Of a stretch of 39,508 nucleotides of DNA, positions 31,437 to 39,508 are shown piece after piece. Within the stretch, counting starts at the first letter, position 1, and each line of letters starts with the position of its first letter. Origin of the DNA: Chloroflexota bacterium (GTDB lineage Bacteria; Chloroflexota; Limnocylindria; Limnocylindrales; CSP1-4); assembly GCA_004297395.1 (NCBI GenBank), contig SCUO01000026.1, positions 1-39,508 of the forward strand, written 5' to 3'. The position numbers were made by a program, and so were the translations under genes. The notes under the pieces were generated by a model that was given only the letters and a program-made list of their open reading frames with translations, had not been told where the DNA came from and did no database searches.

Positions 31437-31864
31437 CCGACGACGGGAACCGGATGATCGACGAGGGTGCGCCGGTCATCCCGGGCGAGCCGGAGGGGTT
31501 CGCCGGAGGCGTCCTCGAGCCGTACGAGGTCTTCCGCCAGGAGAAGGACGGCGACCCGATGCGCCACGGCGGCAACCTCCTGGCGCCCGATCTCGAGCTC
31601 GCCCTCCACTATGCCCGCGAGATGTACTCGCGCCGCGGCGAATCGGTCCGCCTGTGGGTGGTCCGCCGGGCGGACATCGGCGTCCTCGACGACCTCGATC
31701 TCCTCCAGCCGCCGCTCGACCGGTCGTTCAAGAAGCCCGGTGGCTACGTGATGCGCGACAAGCTCGCCGCGGCCCGGGGCCGGGCCGGGACGTCGAAGCC
31801 CGGTGCCCGGGCGGCATCGCACGGCACGAGCCCGCGCCCGACAGAGCCGGGGAGCGAGCGATGA
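31433..31864 (+). CDS. paaB: Phenylacetyl-CoA epoxidase subunit PaaB
   Basis: A 143-residue PaaB. The core (YEVFRQEKDGDPMRHGGNLLAPDLELALHYAREMYSRRGESVRLWVVRRADI) is the conserved part that bridges PaaAC units in the complex. There is a 30-residue N-terminal extension and about 30 Ala/Gly/Arg-rich C-terminal residues beyond the usual 95 or so. Start is GTG at 31433, overlapping the paaA stop; an in-frame ATG seven codons later is an alternative. The stop overlaps the paaC ATG. It is non-catalytic by known family biology. Confidence 0.92.
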   Translation: MTDDGNRMIDEGAPVIPGEPEGFAGGVLEPYEVFRQEKDGDPMRHGGNLLAPDLELALHYAREMYSRRGESVRLWVVRRADIGVLDDLDLLQPPLDRSFKKPGGYVMRDKLAAARGRAGTSKPGARAASHGTSPRPTEPGSER

Positions 31865-32640
31865 CCGTCGTCCGCTTCGCGCCGTCGACCTCGACCGCCC
31901 TCGCCGAGCTCCTGCTCTCGATGGCTGATGACGAGTTCGTCATCGGATTCTCCGATTCCGAGTGGACCGGGATCGCCCCGATCCTCGAGGAGGACGTGGC
32001 GATGAGCTCGATCGCCCAGGACGAGCTGGGCCATGCGAAGGCCCTCTACGAGCTGCTCGCGAGCGTCCACAACGACGGGCGTGACGCCGACGCTCTCGCC
32101 TACGACCGCGAGCCCGAGGCCTACCGCCATGCCCGGCTCCTCGACCACAGGCGCGGCGACTGGGCCTTGGCCATCGCCCGGCGGTTCCTCTACGACACCG
32201 CCGACGCGGCCCGGCTGGCCTCGATCGGGGACGGCTGGCCGCCGCTCGGCGAGCTCATCGCCAAGATCCGGCGCGAGGAGCGCTACCACGTGATGCACGC
32301 CCTCGCCTGGGCCGATCGGCTGGCCCGGGCCGGTGGCGAGGCTCGCGAGCGGTTCGTCGCCGCGCTCGAGGCACTCGCTCCCGACGCGCCGACGGTCCTG
32401 GCAACCCCCGAGGGCGAGGCCGCGCTCCTCGAGGCCGGCATCCTGACCCGACCGATGTCGGCGGCCTTCGAGGGCTGGCGGACGGAGGTGGCCGGGATCC
32501 TCGTTCCGCTTGGGATCACGCTCCGCCTCGAGGCGCCCGCGGACGCAGCGGCGGCCCGGACCGGCCACTCGGACGACTTCCGCTGGCTGTGGGGCGAGTT
32601 CACCTCGGTTCGCCGGTCCGATCCCGGGGCGACGTGGTGA
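31861..32640 (+). CDS. paaC: Phenylacetyl-CoA epoxidase subunit PaaC
   Basis: A 259-residue ferritin-like PaaC that pairs with PaaA. Helical blocks LLLSMADDEFVIGFSDSEW and SSIAQDELGHAKALYELL are seen early, then KIRREERYHVMHALAW. Notably it keeps Glu55-x2-His58 and Glu140-x2-His143, whereas the E. coli PaaC I recall has lost the first motif (LLGQ). PaaC in E. coli is structural and metal-free. The ATG overlaps the paaB stop, and its TGA overlaps paaD. See the finding on possible metal binding. Confidence 0.93.
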   Translation: MTVVRFAPSTSTALAELLLSMADDEFVIGFSDSEWTGIAPILEEDVAMSSIAQDELGHAKALYELLASVHNDGRDADALAYDREPEAYRHARLLDHRRGDWALAIARRFLYDTADAARLASIGDGWPPLGELIAKIRREERYHVMHALAWADRLARAGGEARERFVAALEALAPDAPTVLATPEGEAALLEAGILTRPMSAAFEGWRTEVAGILVPLGITLRLEAPADAAAARTGHSDDFRWLWGEFTSVRRSDPGATW

Positions 32641-33113
32641 GCGCCGTCGCGACCCGACCGGCCCCGGCCGACGAGGACGCCGTACGTGAGATCCTCCGCG
32701 GCGTCGCCGATCCGGAGATTCCTGCCATCTCGATCGTCGATCTCGGGATGGTCGAGCGGATCGAGGTCGGCCCGGATCGGATCGAGGTGGAGCTGCTGCC
32801 GACCTTCGTCGGCTGCCCCGCCCAGGAGCTGATCCGGAGCACCGTCATCGATGCCCTGGCGCCCCTCGGGCGCCCGACCGTCGTCGGCTTCAGCTTCCGC
32901 GTTCCGTGGACGTCGGACCGGATCACCGACATCGGCCGCCGCCGCCTCACTGCTGCGGGCTTCGCACCGCCCGCCGACCCGGCCGCGGTCCGCTGCCCGT
33001 ACTGCGGCTCCAGCCAGGTCGTGATGGACAGCGCGTTCGGCCCGACCCAGTGCCGCTCACTCTTCTACTGTCGCGGCTGCCGCCAGCCGTTCGAGGGCTT
33101 CAAGGTGCTGTAG
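32637..33113 (+). CDS. paaD: PaaD-family protein (DUF59 plus Cys-rich zinc/Fe-S domain)
   Basis: A 158-residue PaaD. The N-terminal MIP18/DUF59 domain reads VREILRGVADPEIPAISIVDLGMVERI and FVGCPAQELI; the C-terminal domain has CPYCGS and, 21 residues on, CRSLFYCRGC, probably a zinc or Fe-S site. PaaD is believed to help mature the epoxidase or its Fe-S partner PaaE. The start is the second of two GTGs, overlapping the paaC stop (GTGA). There is no paaE downstream; the next gene, a DHFR-like reductase, follows after 109 bases with its own ribosome-binding site. Confidence 0.9.
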   Translation: MSAVATRPAPADEDAVREILRGVADPEIPAISIVDLGMVERIEVGPDRIEVELLPTFVGCPAQELIRSTVIDALAPLGRPTVVGFSFRVPWTSDRITDIGRRRLTAAGFAPPADPAAVRCPYCGSSQVVMDSAFGPTQCRSLFYCRGCRQPFEGFKVL

Positions 33114-33222
33114 GAACGCAGCTGGGCTCGCTGCGACGGCGGCCCGAAAGGATCCGGCAAGCGATGCGTTCTCCGCCGTCCGGCGGTCGTACTGTCGAAC
33201 CCATCCGAGGTGGAGGCTTCTG

Positions 33223-33786
33223 ATGCGCAGCGTGACCTACTCGATGAGCATGTCCCTGGATGGCTACATCGTCGGGCCTGACGGGACATTCGACTGGAGC
33301 GCGCCGGACAAGGACGTCTTCCGCTTCTGGATCGACGAGATCCGGGGCGTCGACGTCCACCTGATGGGACGTCGGCTGTACGAGACGATGCTGTACTGGG
33401 AGACGGCCGAGCAGGAGCAGTCCCTCGACGCCGCGGAGCTCGAATGGGCCGGGCTCTGGAATCCGCTCCCGAAGGTCGTGTTCTCCACCACGCTGTCCGA
33501 GGTGCAGGGCAATGCCCGCCTCGCCTCCGGCGGCCTGGCGGAGGAGATCGCGCGATTGCGAGCCGAGCCGGGAGATGGTGAGATCGCGATCGGCGGTGCG
33601 ACACTGGCCGCCGAGACGGCCGGCCTGGACCTGATCGACGAGTACCGGACCATCGTCTACCCGGTGCTGGTTGGCGGTGGCATTCCGTTCTTCGCCCGGG
33701 CCGAGCGCCGGGTGGATCTCGAGCTCGTCGAGACCCGCACCTTCAACTCGAAGTTCGTCTACCTCCGCTACCGCGTCGCGCGCTAG
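33223..33786 (+). CDS. Dihydrofolate reductase family (RibD-C-like) protein
   Basis: A 187-residue protein of the YyaP/RibD C-terminal family: N-terminal MSMSLDGYIVGPDGTFDW, VDVHLMGRRLYETML near 45-60, PKVVFSTTL near 84-92, IAIGGATLAAE near 120-130 and VYPVLVGGGIPFF near 145-157. This family uses NADPH with folate- or pyrimidine-like substrates, but most members are uncharacterised. GGAGG precedes the ATG. It is unrelated in function to the upstream paa genes, apart from lying on the same strand. The ArsR gene follows after 61 bases with an independent promoter. Confidence 0.85.
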   Translation: MRSVTYSMSMSLDGYIVGPDGTFDWSAPDKDVFRFWIDEIRGVDVHLMGRRLYETMLYWETAEQEQSLDAAELEWAGLWNPLPKVVFSTTLSEVQGNARLASGGLAEEIARLRAEPGDGEIAIGGATLAAETAGLDLIDEYRTIVYPVLVGGGIPFFARAERRVDLELVETRTFNSKFVYLRYRVAR

Positions 33787-33811
33787 CTGTTCTGGAAGCC
33801 GGACCCGCGCC

Positions 33812-33841
33812 TTGACATGCAAGTAGTGACTTGCCTATCAT
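33812..33841 (+). promoter_or_regulatory. ArsR-VOC promoter with embedded palindromic operator
   Basis: TTGACA (33812-33817), an 18-base spacer and TATCAT (33836-33841). The spacer carries GCAAGT-AGTG-ACTTGC (33819-33834), a perfect 6-bp-arm palindrome between -35 and -10. Repressor bound there would exclude RNA polymerase. The GTG of the regulator begins 6 bases after the -10, so the transcript is probably leaderless. Confidence 0.75.
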
Positions 33842-33847
33842 CGCGGC

Positions 33848-34120
33848 GTGGGTGATGTCTTCAAGGCCCTCGCCGACCCCACCCGGCGAACCATCCTCGA
33901 CGAGTTGGCCGATCGCGACGACCAGACCCTGTTCGAGATCTGCTCGCGCCTCCTGACCAAGCACCAGCTCGACTCGACCCGGCAGGCGATCTCGCAGCAC
34001 CTCGACGTGCTCGAGGCGGCCGGCCTCATCGACGTCCGCCGCGAGGGCCGCTACAAGCTCCATTCGATCAATCGCGGACCGCTCGAGCACATCGTCGATC
34101 GGTGGCTCGACCGCTCCTGA
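33848..34120 (+). CDS. ArsR-family winged-helix repressor (SdpR-like)
   Basis: A 90-residue ArsR/SmtB-type regulator: VFKALADPTRRTILDELADRDDQTLFEICSRL, the recognition helix region LDSTRQAISQHLDVLEAAGLIDVRREGRYKLHSINRGPLE and a short C-terminal helix. No CxC or other metal-binding Cys motif is present, so it belongs to the non-metal subgroup linked to small-molecule or VOC partners. Start is GTG at 33848, placed by the promoter geometry. The VOC gene starts 11 bases after its stop, and the two are very probably co-transcribed and autoregulated through the palindrome at 33819-33834. Confidence 0.9.
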   Translation: MGDVFKALADPTRRTILDELADRDDQTLFEICSRLLTKHQLDSTRQAISQHLDVLEAAGLIDVRREGRYKLHSINRGPLEHIVDRWLDRS

Positions 34121-34131
34121 AGGAGTCCACC

Positions 34132-34524
34132 GTGCGCATCTACGTCACGAGCGTCTTCGTCGACGACCAGGCGAAGGCCGAACGCTTCTACACCCAGGTC
34201 CTCGGCTTCCAGACGAAGCTCGACATCCCGCTCGGCGAGGCCCGCTGGCTGACCGTCGTCGCACCCGACGATCCGGACGGCACGCAGCTCCTCCTGGAGC
34301 CCGACGGCCACCCGGCCGCGCGGCCGTTCAAGGAGGCGCTCGTCGCCGACGGCATCCCGTTCACGTCGTTCGCCGTCGCCGACATCCAGGCCGAGCACCG
34401 CCGGCTCGAGGAGCTCGGCGTCCGCTTCACCCAACCGCCGACCGAAATGGGCCCGACGACGACCGCGGTGTTCGACGACACCTGCGGCAACCTGATCCAG
34501 ATCGTCCAGCTGCCGGAGGGCTGA
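34132..34524 (+). CDS. VOC (glyoxalase/bleomycin resistance-like) family protein
   Basis: A 130-residue vicinal-oxygen-chelate protein with the paired beta-alpha-beta-beta-beta units: IYVTSVFVDDQAKAERFYTQVLGF and ARWLTVVAPDDPDGTQLLLEPDGHP, then IPFTSFAVADIQAEHRRLEELGVRF and TTTAVFDDTCGNLIQIVQ. Metal ligand candidates are the His/Glu residues at the strand ends; the substrate is unknown. GTG start with AAGGAG 7 bases upstream. It follows the ArsR gene, a common arrangement for a detoxifying or substrate-sequestering protein. Confidence 0.88.
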   Translation: MRIYVTSVFVDDQAKAERFYTQVLGFQTKLDIPLGEARWLTVVAPDDPDGTQLLLEPDGHPAARPFKEALVADGIPFTSFAVADIQAEHRRLEELGVRFTQPPTEMGPTTTAVFDDTCGNLIQIVQLPEG

Positions 34525-34582
34525 CCGAGAGCTGACCGAGGCCTCACCCGGCCGCGTCGCGGACGCGGGCCTCGCCGAGCGC

Positions 34583-34588
34583 TACCGT
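34583..34588 (+). promoter_or_regulatory. TACCGT -10 element, probably leaderless start of paaH
   Basis: TACCGT ends 6 bases before the ATG at 34595. No ribosome-binding site precedes that ATG. Confidence 0.45.
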
Positions 34589-34594
34589 GGCGTC

Positions 34595-35713
34595 ATGACG
34601 GAATCGGGCGGGGTCCTCGGCGTCATCGGCGCCGGCACGATGGGCGCCGGCATCGCCCAGGTCGCGCTCGAGGCCGGCTGGACGGTCCGGCTCCACGATG
34701 CCCAGCCCGGCGCCTTCGACCGGGGCCAGTCACGCATCGCGGACGGCCTGCGGCGGCGGGCGGCGAAGCGCGGTCTCGCGTTCGATGCCGAGCGAGCCTG
34801 GATCCAGGGCTCCCTGGCCCGCCTGGAGGAGTGCCCGGATCCGGTCGCTGCCGCCGCCGGCGCCGACCTCGTCATCGAGGCGATCGTCGAGGACATCGAT
34901 GCCAAGCGGGCGTTGTTCGCCCAGCTTGATGCCGCAGCCGGCCCCGACACGATCCTCGCCACGAACACGAGCGCGCTCTCGGTCACGGCCATCGCCGAGG
35001 CGGCGACCCACCCGCAGCGCGTCCTGGGGCTCCACTTCTTCAACCCCGCGCCCGTGCTGCTCCTCGTCGAGGTCGTGGCCGGAGCACGCACCGACTCGAC
35101 GGTCCTGGACCGGGCGACCTCGATCGTCGGGGGCTGGGGCAAGACCGCCGTCCGGTCGGCCGACAGCCCGGGCTTCATCGTCAATCGGGTCAACCGGCCG
35201 TTCACGATCGAGGCCCTCCGGATGCTCGAAGCGGGCGAGGCCCGGGTCGCCGAGATCGATGCGGCCATCCGGGGTGACGGCTTCCCGATGGGCCCGTTCG
35301 AGCTGATGGACCTCGTGGGCCTCGATGTCAACCTCGCCGCCGCGACCGCGGTGTGGGCGGGCCTCGGCCGCCCGGAGCGACTTCGGCCGTCGCCCATCCA
35401 GGCGTGGCTCGTGGCCGAGGGCCGGCTCGGCCGGAAGTCCGGCGCCGGCTTCTATCGATTCGGCCAGGAGCACGATCCCGTGCCCGATCCCATCCCCCAC
35501 AACGTTGCCGTCCCGGTCCGGCCCGAGCGCGCCCTGACCCCGGAACGGATCGTCCGCCGGATCCGGGCTGCCATCGCCGAGGAGGCGGTCATGGCCCGGG
35601 ACGAGGGCGTCGCGACGGACCTCGACATCGACACCGCGATGTGGCTCGGCGCGGCCCACCCGGAGGGCCCCTTCGCCTGGCTCCGGCGGCAGGCTCGCGC
35701 CGCCGGAGCCTGA
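34595..35713 (+). CDS. paaH: 3-hydroxyacyl-CoA dehydrogenase (PaaH-like)
   Basis: A 372-residue NAD-dependent 3-hydroxyacyl-CoA dehydrogenase. Blocks: GAGTMG (12-17), Asp35 for NAD, TNTSAL near 123-128 with the active-site Ser126, His147 in HFFNPAP and Glu159, then SPGFIVNRV near 190-198. The C-terminal 90 residues (RPERALTPERIVRRIRAAIAEEAVMARDEG, then DIDTAMWLGAAHPEGPFAWL) form a second 3HCDH helical module, so the protein is longer than the usual 285 residues. PaaH oxidises 3-hydroxyadipyl-CoA, but related enzymes serve general beta-oxidation. It follows a TACCGT box and has its own promoter. Confidence 0.88.
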   Translation: MTESGGVLGVIGAGTMGAGIAQVALEAGWTVRLHDAQPGAFDRGQSRIADGLRRRAAKRGLAFDAERAWIQGSLARLEECPDPVAAAAGADLVIEAIVEDIDAKRALFAQLDAAAGPDTILATNTSALSVTAIAEAATHPQRVLGLHFFNPAPVLLLVEVVAGARTDSTVLDRATSIVGGWGKTAVRSADSPGFIVNRVNRPFTIEALRMLEAGEARVAEIDAAIRGDGFPMGPFELMDLVGLDVNLAAATAVWAGLGRPERLRPSPIQAWLVAEGRLGRKSGAGFYRFGQEHDPVPDPIPHNVAVPVRPERALTPERIVRRIRAAIAEEAVMARDEGVATDLDIDTAMWLGAAHPEGPFAWLRRQARAAGA

Positions 35714-35716
35714 CAC

Positions 35717-36244
35717 TCAGTCGGGTGGCGCGAGGAGGCCGCAGACGACCGCGACCTGGTCGCCCCAGTGCTGACCCGCGTCCGAAACGACCTCGGCGAT
35801 CGGATCGCCCTCCTCGGGGAAGGTGATGTGGAGCTGGGTCCAACCCACGTTGCTGTAGACGCGACCCTCGCCCGGCGCCTGGATCGACTGGACGTTGCCC
35901 GTGATGTAGGTCGTGATGCTGCCGTCGGCGTTGTAGGTCACCCGATCGGGACCGATGTCCACGAGGTTCACGGAGCCGAACTCGGAGTAGTAGCGGACGC
36001 GGACGGCGAAGTTGTTGACCTCGCGAACGGGATTGCCGCCCGCGTCGGTGAAGAGGCGGAACGTGATGTGTCCCGATTCGTCGAACCAGGTGTCGAAGCC
36101 GCAGAGCTCCGAGAGACCCTCGTCGAGGATGCCGACACCGGCGATCTGGACCCGCTCCATCACCGGCTTTCCGGCAACGGCGGTCGTCGTAACGACAATG
36201 CCGAGCACGCAGGCACACATGAACGCGCGAACCATGCGGACCAC
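35717..36244 (-). CDS. Secreted protein, unknown function
   Basis: A 175-residue protein with a signal peptide (VVRMVRAFMCACVLGIVVTT, cleavage probably near AVAG) and a mature beta-rich domain of about 150 residues. The domain reads GVGILDEGLSELCGFDTWFDESGHITFRLFTDAGGNPVREVNNFAVRVRYYSEFGSVNL and GSITTYITGNVQSIQAPGEGRVYSNVG. Two Cys in SELCGF and VVCGLL could pair. I do not recognise a family with certainty. GTG start was preferred because GGAGGGAGGG lies 5 bases upstream; an ATG three codons later is the alternative. It is convergent with paaH (3-base gap between the stops) and divergent from the thiolase. Confidence 0.6.
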   Translation of the reverse strand: MVRMVRAFMCACVLGIVVTTTAVAGKPVMERVQIAGVGILDEGLSELCGFDTWFDESGHITFRLFTDAGGNPVREVNNFAVRVRYYSEFGSVNLVDIGPDRVTYNADGSITTYITGNVQSIQAPGEGRVYSNVGWTQLHITFPEEGDPIAEVVSDAGQHWGDQVAVVCGLLAPPD

Positions 36245-36372
36245 GTCAGCCCTCCCTCCGGCTCGCGGCGACCGCCGGCAACCTGCCGGACCGCGGGCCT
36301 TCTCACGTGCCCATGAGAGCGGCAGTGTGCTCGGCGGACAGGGTGATGTCCATCCCCGGGCGAGCCCAGCCC

Positions 36373-36378
36373 TACAAT
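36373..36378 (+). promoter_or_regulatory. TACAAT -10 element, probably leaderless start of the thiolase gene
   Basis: TACAAT ends 7 bases before the ATG at 36386, with no ribosome-binding site between them. Confidence 0.45.
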
Positions 36379-36385
36379 CGCCCCC

Positions 36386-37615
<1,230 letters not shown>

Positions 37616-37641
37616 GCAGGGCTCCACGATGCCCGCGGAGC

Positions 37642-38220
37642 TCAGGCCGGGCGGCCCTCCAGAGCAAGGACCGCCCGCTCGAGGGCAGCTTCCAGGCTGG
37701 CGTGGGCCGTCGTTCCCGCCGACGAGCACCTGAGCCGGACGGGGGCCTGGACGGCCCGCAGCCAGACCTCGCAGTCGGCGATCACCCGCTCGGCGATGTG
37801 ACTTGCTTCACGCCCGGTCGTCTCCGGCAGCAGGACCTGGAACCGTGCATCGCCCGTCCGGGTCACGAGGTCGGTCTCGCGGATCCCGCGCCGAACGACG
37901 TGTGCGATCGGCGCGGCCACCCGGCCGAGCCACGCGGCCGCCTCGGGCGTCTCGGCCGTCGGCTCGGCGGCGATGACCATCACCGCGGACGGGCGCCGGT
38001 AGCGGCTGCTCCGGGCCGTCTCGCGCCGGAAGGCCTCGAGCCAGGCGATCCGCGTCTCGAGCGCCGCGAACGGGTTGACCGGCGACTCCGGAGGTGCCGC
38101 GGGGCCCGGCCGTCCCCGGCGCTGCTCCGGTCCTGTCAGGAACGAGCTGATCGCCTCATCGACCCGCTGGTCGGCGAGATCGGGGAGCGAGAAGCGGCGG
38201 GCACGAGTGGAATCCGACAC
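37642..38220 (-). CDS. GGDEF-like domain protein with degenerate active site
   Basis: A 192-residue cytoplasmic protein. The N-terminal 50 residues are charged and Pro-rich. From about 53, LETRIAWLEAFRRETARSSRYRRPSAVMVIAAEP reads like the start of a GGDEF domain, then VVRRGIRETDLVTRTGDARFQVLLPETTGREASHIAERV follows, with RTGDARF at the place of the R-x-GGDEF signature. The GG(D/E)EF loop is lost, so cyclase activity is unlikely and the domain may bind nucleotides or only scaffold. Convergent with the thiolase (26-base gap). Neighbours give no regulatory hint. Assignment is by overall pattern. Confidence 0.65.
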   Translation of the reverse strand: MSDSTRARRFSLPDLADQRVDEAISSFLTGPEQRRGRPGPAAPPESPVNPFAALETRIAWLEAFRRETARSSRYRRPSAVMVIAAEPTAETPEAAAWLGRVAAPIAHVVRRGIRETDLVTRTGDARFQVLLPETTGREASHIAERVIADCEVWLRAVQAPVRLRCSSAGTTAHASLEAALERAVLALEGRPA

Positions 38221-38434
38221 GGCATCGATGGCTCATGGGGAGGATTGGCAGGGCCGGGCGGTCGCCCGCCGGCTGCCGGGTGAGCCCGTCAACGATAGCC
38301 GAGGCCCGTCGGAGGCGCGCTCGCGGCAATATTGTCGAGGTGGTTGTCGGAATCGGTTGACTTGCGTACGATGACTGCCACGACCTCGACGCTCGAGGCA
38401 ACCACGCCATCCAACCTCCGAAGAGGCGCCCCTG
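38221..38434 (+). promoter_or_regulatory. Promoter region of the ErpA-like gene
   Basis: TTGTCG (38344-38349), a 17-base spacer and TACGAT (38367-38372) give a plausible promoter and a leader of about 55 bases. Otherwise I see no gene in this 214-base gap. Confidence 0.45.
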
Positions 38435-38815
38435 ATGATCGACCAGCAGCCGACCGTCGTCTCGCTCACCGACGCCGCCGCCGCCAAGCTCCGCGAGCTG
38501 ACGAAGGAAGAGACGAGCCCGAACGTCGGCCTGCGCGTCTACGTCTACTCCGGCGGCTGCTCGGGCTATCGCTACGGGATGATGCTCGAGGACCAGCCGA
38601 CGCCCGAGGACAACGTCCTCGAGGCCAACGGGGTCAAGGTCTACGTCGACGGCCAGAGCATCCCGCTCCTGAAGGGCTCGTCGATCGACTACGTCGACAC
38701 GCTCATGGGCGCCGGCTTCACGGTCAACAATCCCAACGCCGTCACCGGCTGTGGCTGCGGCTCGAGCTTCCGGACGGCGGAGGATGCGGGTCAGGCCCGC
38801 TCCTGCTCGCACTAG
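38435..38815 (+). CDS. Iron-sulfur cluster assembly/insertion protein (ErpA/IscA/HesB family)
   Basis: A 126-residue A-type carrier. The conserved Cys are Cys42 (YSGGCSGYRYGM) and the C-terminal pair in TGCGCGSSF near residues 105-113; the core starts VSLTDAAAAKLRELTKEE. Proteins of this type carry Fe-S clusters to apo-targets. The short C-terminal tail (TAEDAGQARSCSH) carries an additional Cys and His that are not typical. It has its own promoter. Fe-S delivery to PaaD/PaaE-type partners is possible but not implied by position. Confidence 0.92.
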   Translation: MIDQQPTVVSLTDAAAAKLRELTKEETSPNVGLRVYVYSGGCSGYRYGMMLEDQPTPEDNVLEANGVKVYVDGQSIPLLKGSSIDYVDTLMGAGFTVNNPNAVTGCGCGSSFRTAEDAGQARSCSH

Positions 38816-38880
38816 CCCGCCCGCCGCGAACGACATCGAAGCCGCCGGATCCCGGCGGCTTCTGGATTCCCGACCGCCGA

Positions 38881-39508
38881 TGACCCGTCTCGCCGACGCG
38901 CTCGGCGCCGCCGACGCGATCGCCGACGCGTTCCTCGCGGGCAAGCACATCCCGGGCGTCGCCTATGGCGTGGTCATCGATGGCGAGCTCGTCCACAGCC
39001 GGGGCATCGGCACGCTCCGGGTCGGGGAGGAGGCGCCGCCCGATGCGGACAGCGTCTTCCGGATCGCCTCGATGACGAAGAGCTTCACCGCGGCGACGAT
39101 CGTGGGCCTCCGGGACGAGGGCCGGCTGTCCCTCGACGACCCGATCGGGCAGCACGTCCCCGAGCTCGCCGGTCTCCATGGCCCGACATCCGATTCGCCG
39201 CCGGTCACGGTCCGACACCTGCTGACCATGTCGTCCGGCCTCGCGACCGACGACCCCTGGGGCGACCGGCAGCAGGGCCTGGATCTCGCGACGTTCTCCG
39301 AGCTCCTCCAGGGCCCGCTGACCTTCGCCTGGGCCCCGGGAACGCGCTTCGAGTATTCGAACCTGGGCTACGGCATCCTCGGCCGGCTGATCACCAACGT
39401 GGCCGGTGAGGAGTACCGCGAGGTCGTCCGGGCCCGCCTCCTCGAGCCGCTCGGGCTGGCCGCGACCACCTTCCTCATGGACGACGTCGCGCCGGATCGG
39501 CTGGCCCA
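38881..39508 (+). CDS. Beta-lactamase-family serine hydrolase (C-terminus cut by window edge)
   Basis: At least 209 residues of a class C beta-lactamase/penicillin-binding-protein-like hydrolase. Serine is in SMTK (about residues 64-67, from FRIASMTKSFTAATIV), followed by VRHLLTMSSGL near 111-121, the general-base region YSNLGYGILGRLI near 159-171 and PLGLAATTF near 190-198. The remaining motif (HxG or KTG-like) lies beyond the window. Members include esterases, D-peptidases and related hydrolases, so the substrate is open. No signal peptide is visible. The start ATG lies 65 bases after the ErpA-like stop. Confidence 0.88.

Noticed and set aside
34525-34594. Direct repeat GCTGACCGAG next to the VOC stop as a regulatory element
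   Set aside because: Two copies, one covering the stop codon, with no symmetry or relation to a promoter; probably a chance local duplication.

Overview
This is a GC-rich (roughly 70%), gene-dense chromosomal segment with no rRNA, tRNA, CRISPR array or insertion sequence that I could see. It carries about 46 genes, two of them cut by the window edges. The gene types suggest a monoderm-like, aerobic, heterotrophic bacterium of the Chloroflexota (Limnocylindria/Ellin6529-type) or, less likely, the Actinomycetota. Pointers are a heliorhodopsin, a polyphosphate-glucokinase-type ROK kinase, a Septum_form-domain protein, GT87 and many apparently leaderless promoters (TAnnnT about 6 nt before the start codon). 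The taxonomic call is an inference; no marker gene is present.

Layout. 1-3.8 kb (minus): a truncated Cache/HAMP membrane sensor, then an aldehyde dehydrogenase-acyltransferase pair. 4-7.2 kb: a K+ channel with RCK domains, a small membrane protein behind a PadR-type palindrome, then an SDR-ppgK pair (minus). 7.4-9.6 kb: a light-sensing locus. It has a MerR/B12-binding regulator with the CarH photoreceptor residues, a divergent strong promoter, a DUF378 small membrane protein and a heliorhodopsin. 9.7-14 kb (minus): an APC permease with a structured leader, a glutamine-synthetase-family ligase, a Septum_form protein and a small secreted protein. 14.3-16.2 kb: a CPA2 antiporter and a convergent LolA-like protein. 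16.3-19 kb: a sodC-PadR-membrane-PadR-membrane operon with overlapping stops and starts, driven by a promoter whose -10 lies in a PadR-type palindrome. 19.1-24.6 kb: flavin reductase, alpha/beta hydrolase, EthD protein, two enoyl-CoA hydratases (one PaaG-like), an uncharacterised protein and a GT87 membrane glycosyltransferase. 24.6-28.7 kb (minus): a fibronectin-III-like membrane protein, an ECF sigma factor and a FecR-like anti-sigma/surface protein. 29-38.2 kb: a lipoprotein, then paaR-paaABCD, a DHFR-like reductase, an ArsR-VOC pair, paaH, and a beta-ketothiolase, with a secreted protein and a GGDEF-like protein on the minus strand. 38.4 kb to the end: an ErpA/IscA-type protein and a truncated beta-lactamase-family hydrolase.

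How it works together. The clearest pathway is aerobic phenylacetyl-CoA catabolism: PaaABCD epoxidase, PaaG isomerase, an enoyl-CoA hydratase, PaaH dehydrogenase and a thiolase. It is split over two blocks and controlled by a TetR regulator preceded by a site matching the PaaR consensus I remember from Thermus; paaE, paaK and paaZ are not in the window. The aldehyde dehydrogenase, glutamine-synthetase-like ligase and APC permease may form a gamma-glutamyl amine/polyamine route, but a PuuD-type hydrolase is missing here.

Most interesting points: (1) a CarH-like B12 photoreceptor divergent from a DUF378-heliorhodopsin pair, close to a glutamine-synthetase-family gene; (2) a duplicated PadR-membrane-protein module whose operator is shared with a distant gene at 5.1 kb; (3) an ECF/FecR/FnIII surface-sensing set sharing a repeat unit; (4) widespread leaderless promoter architecture.
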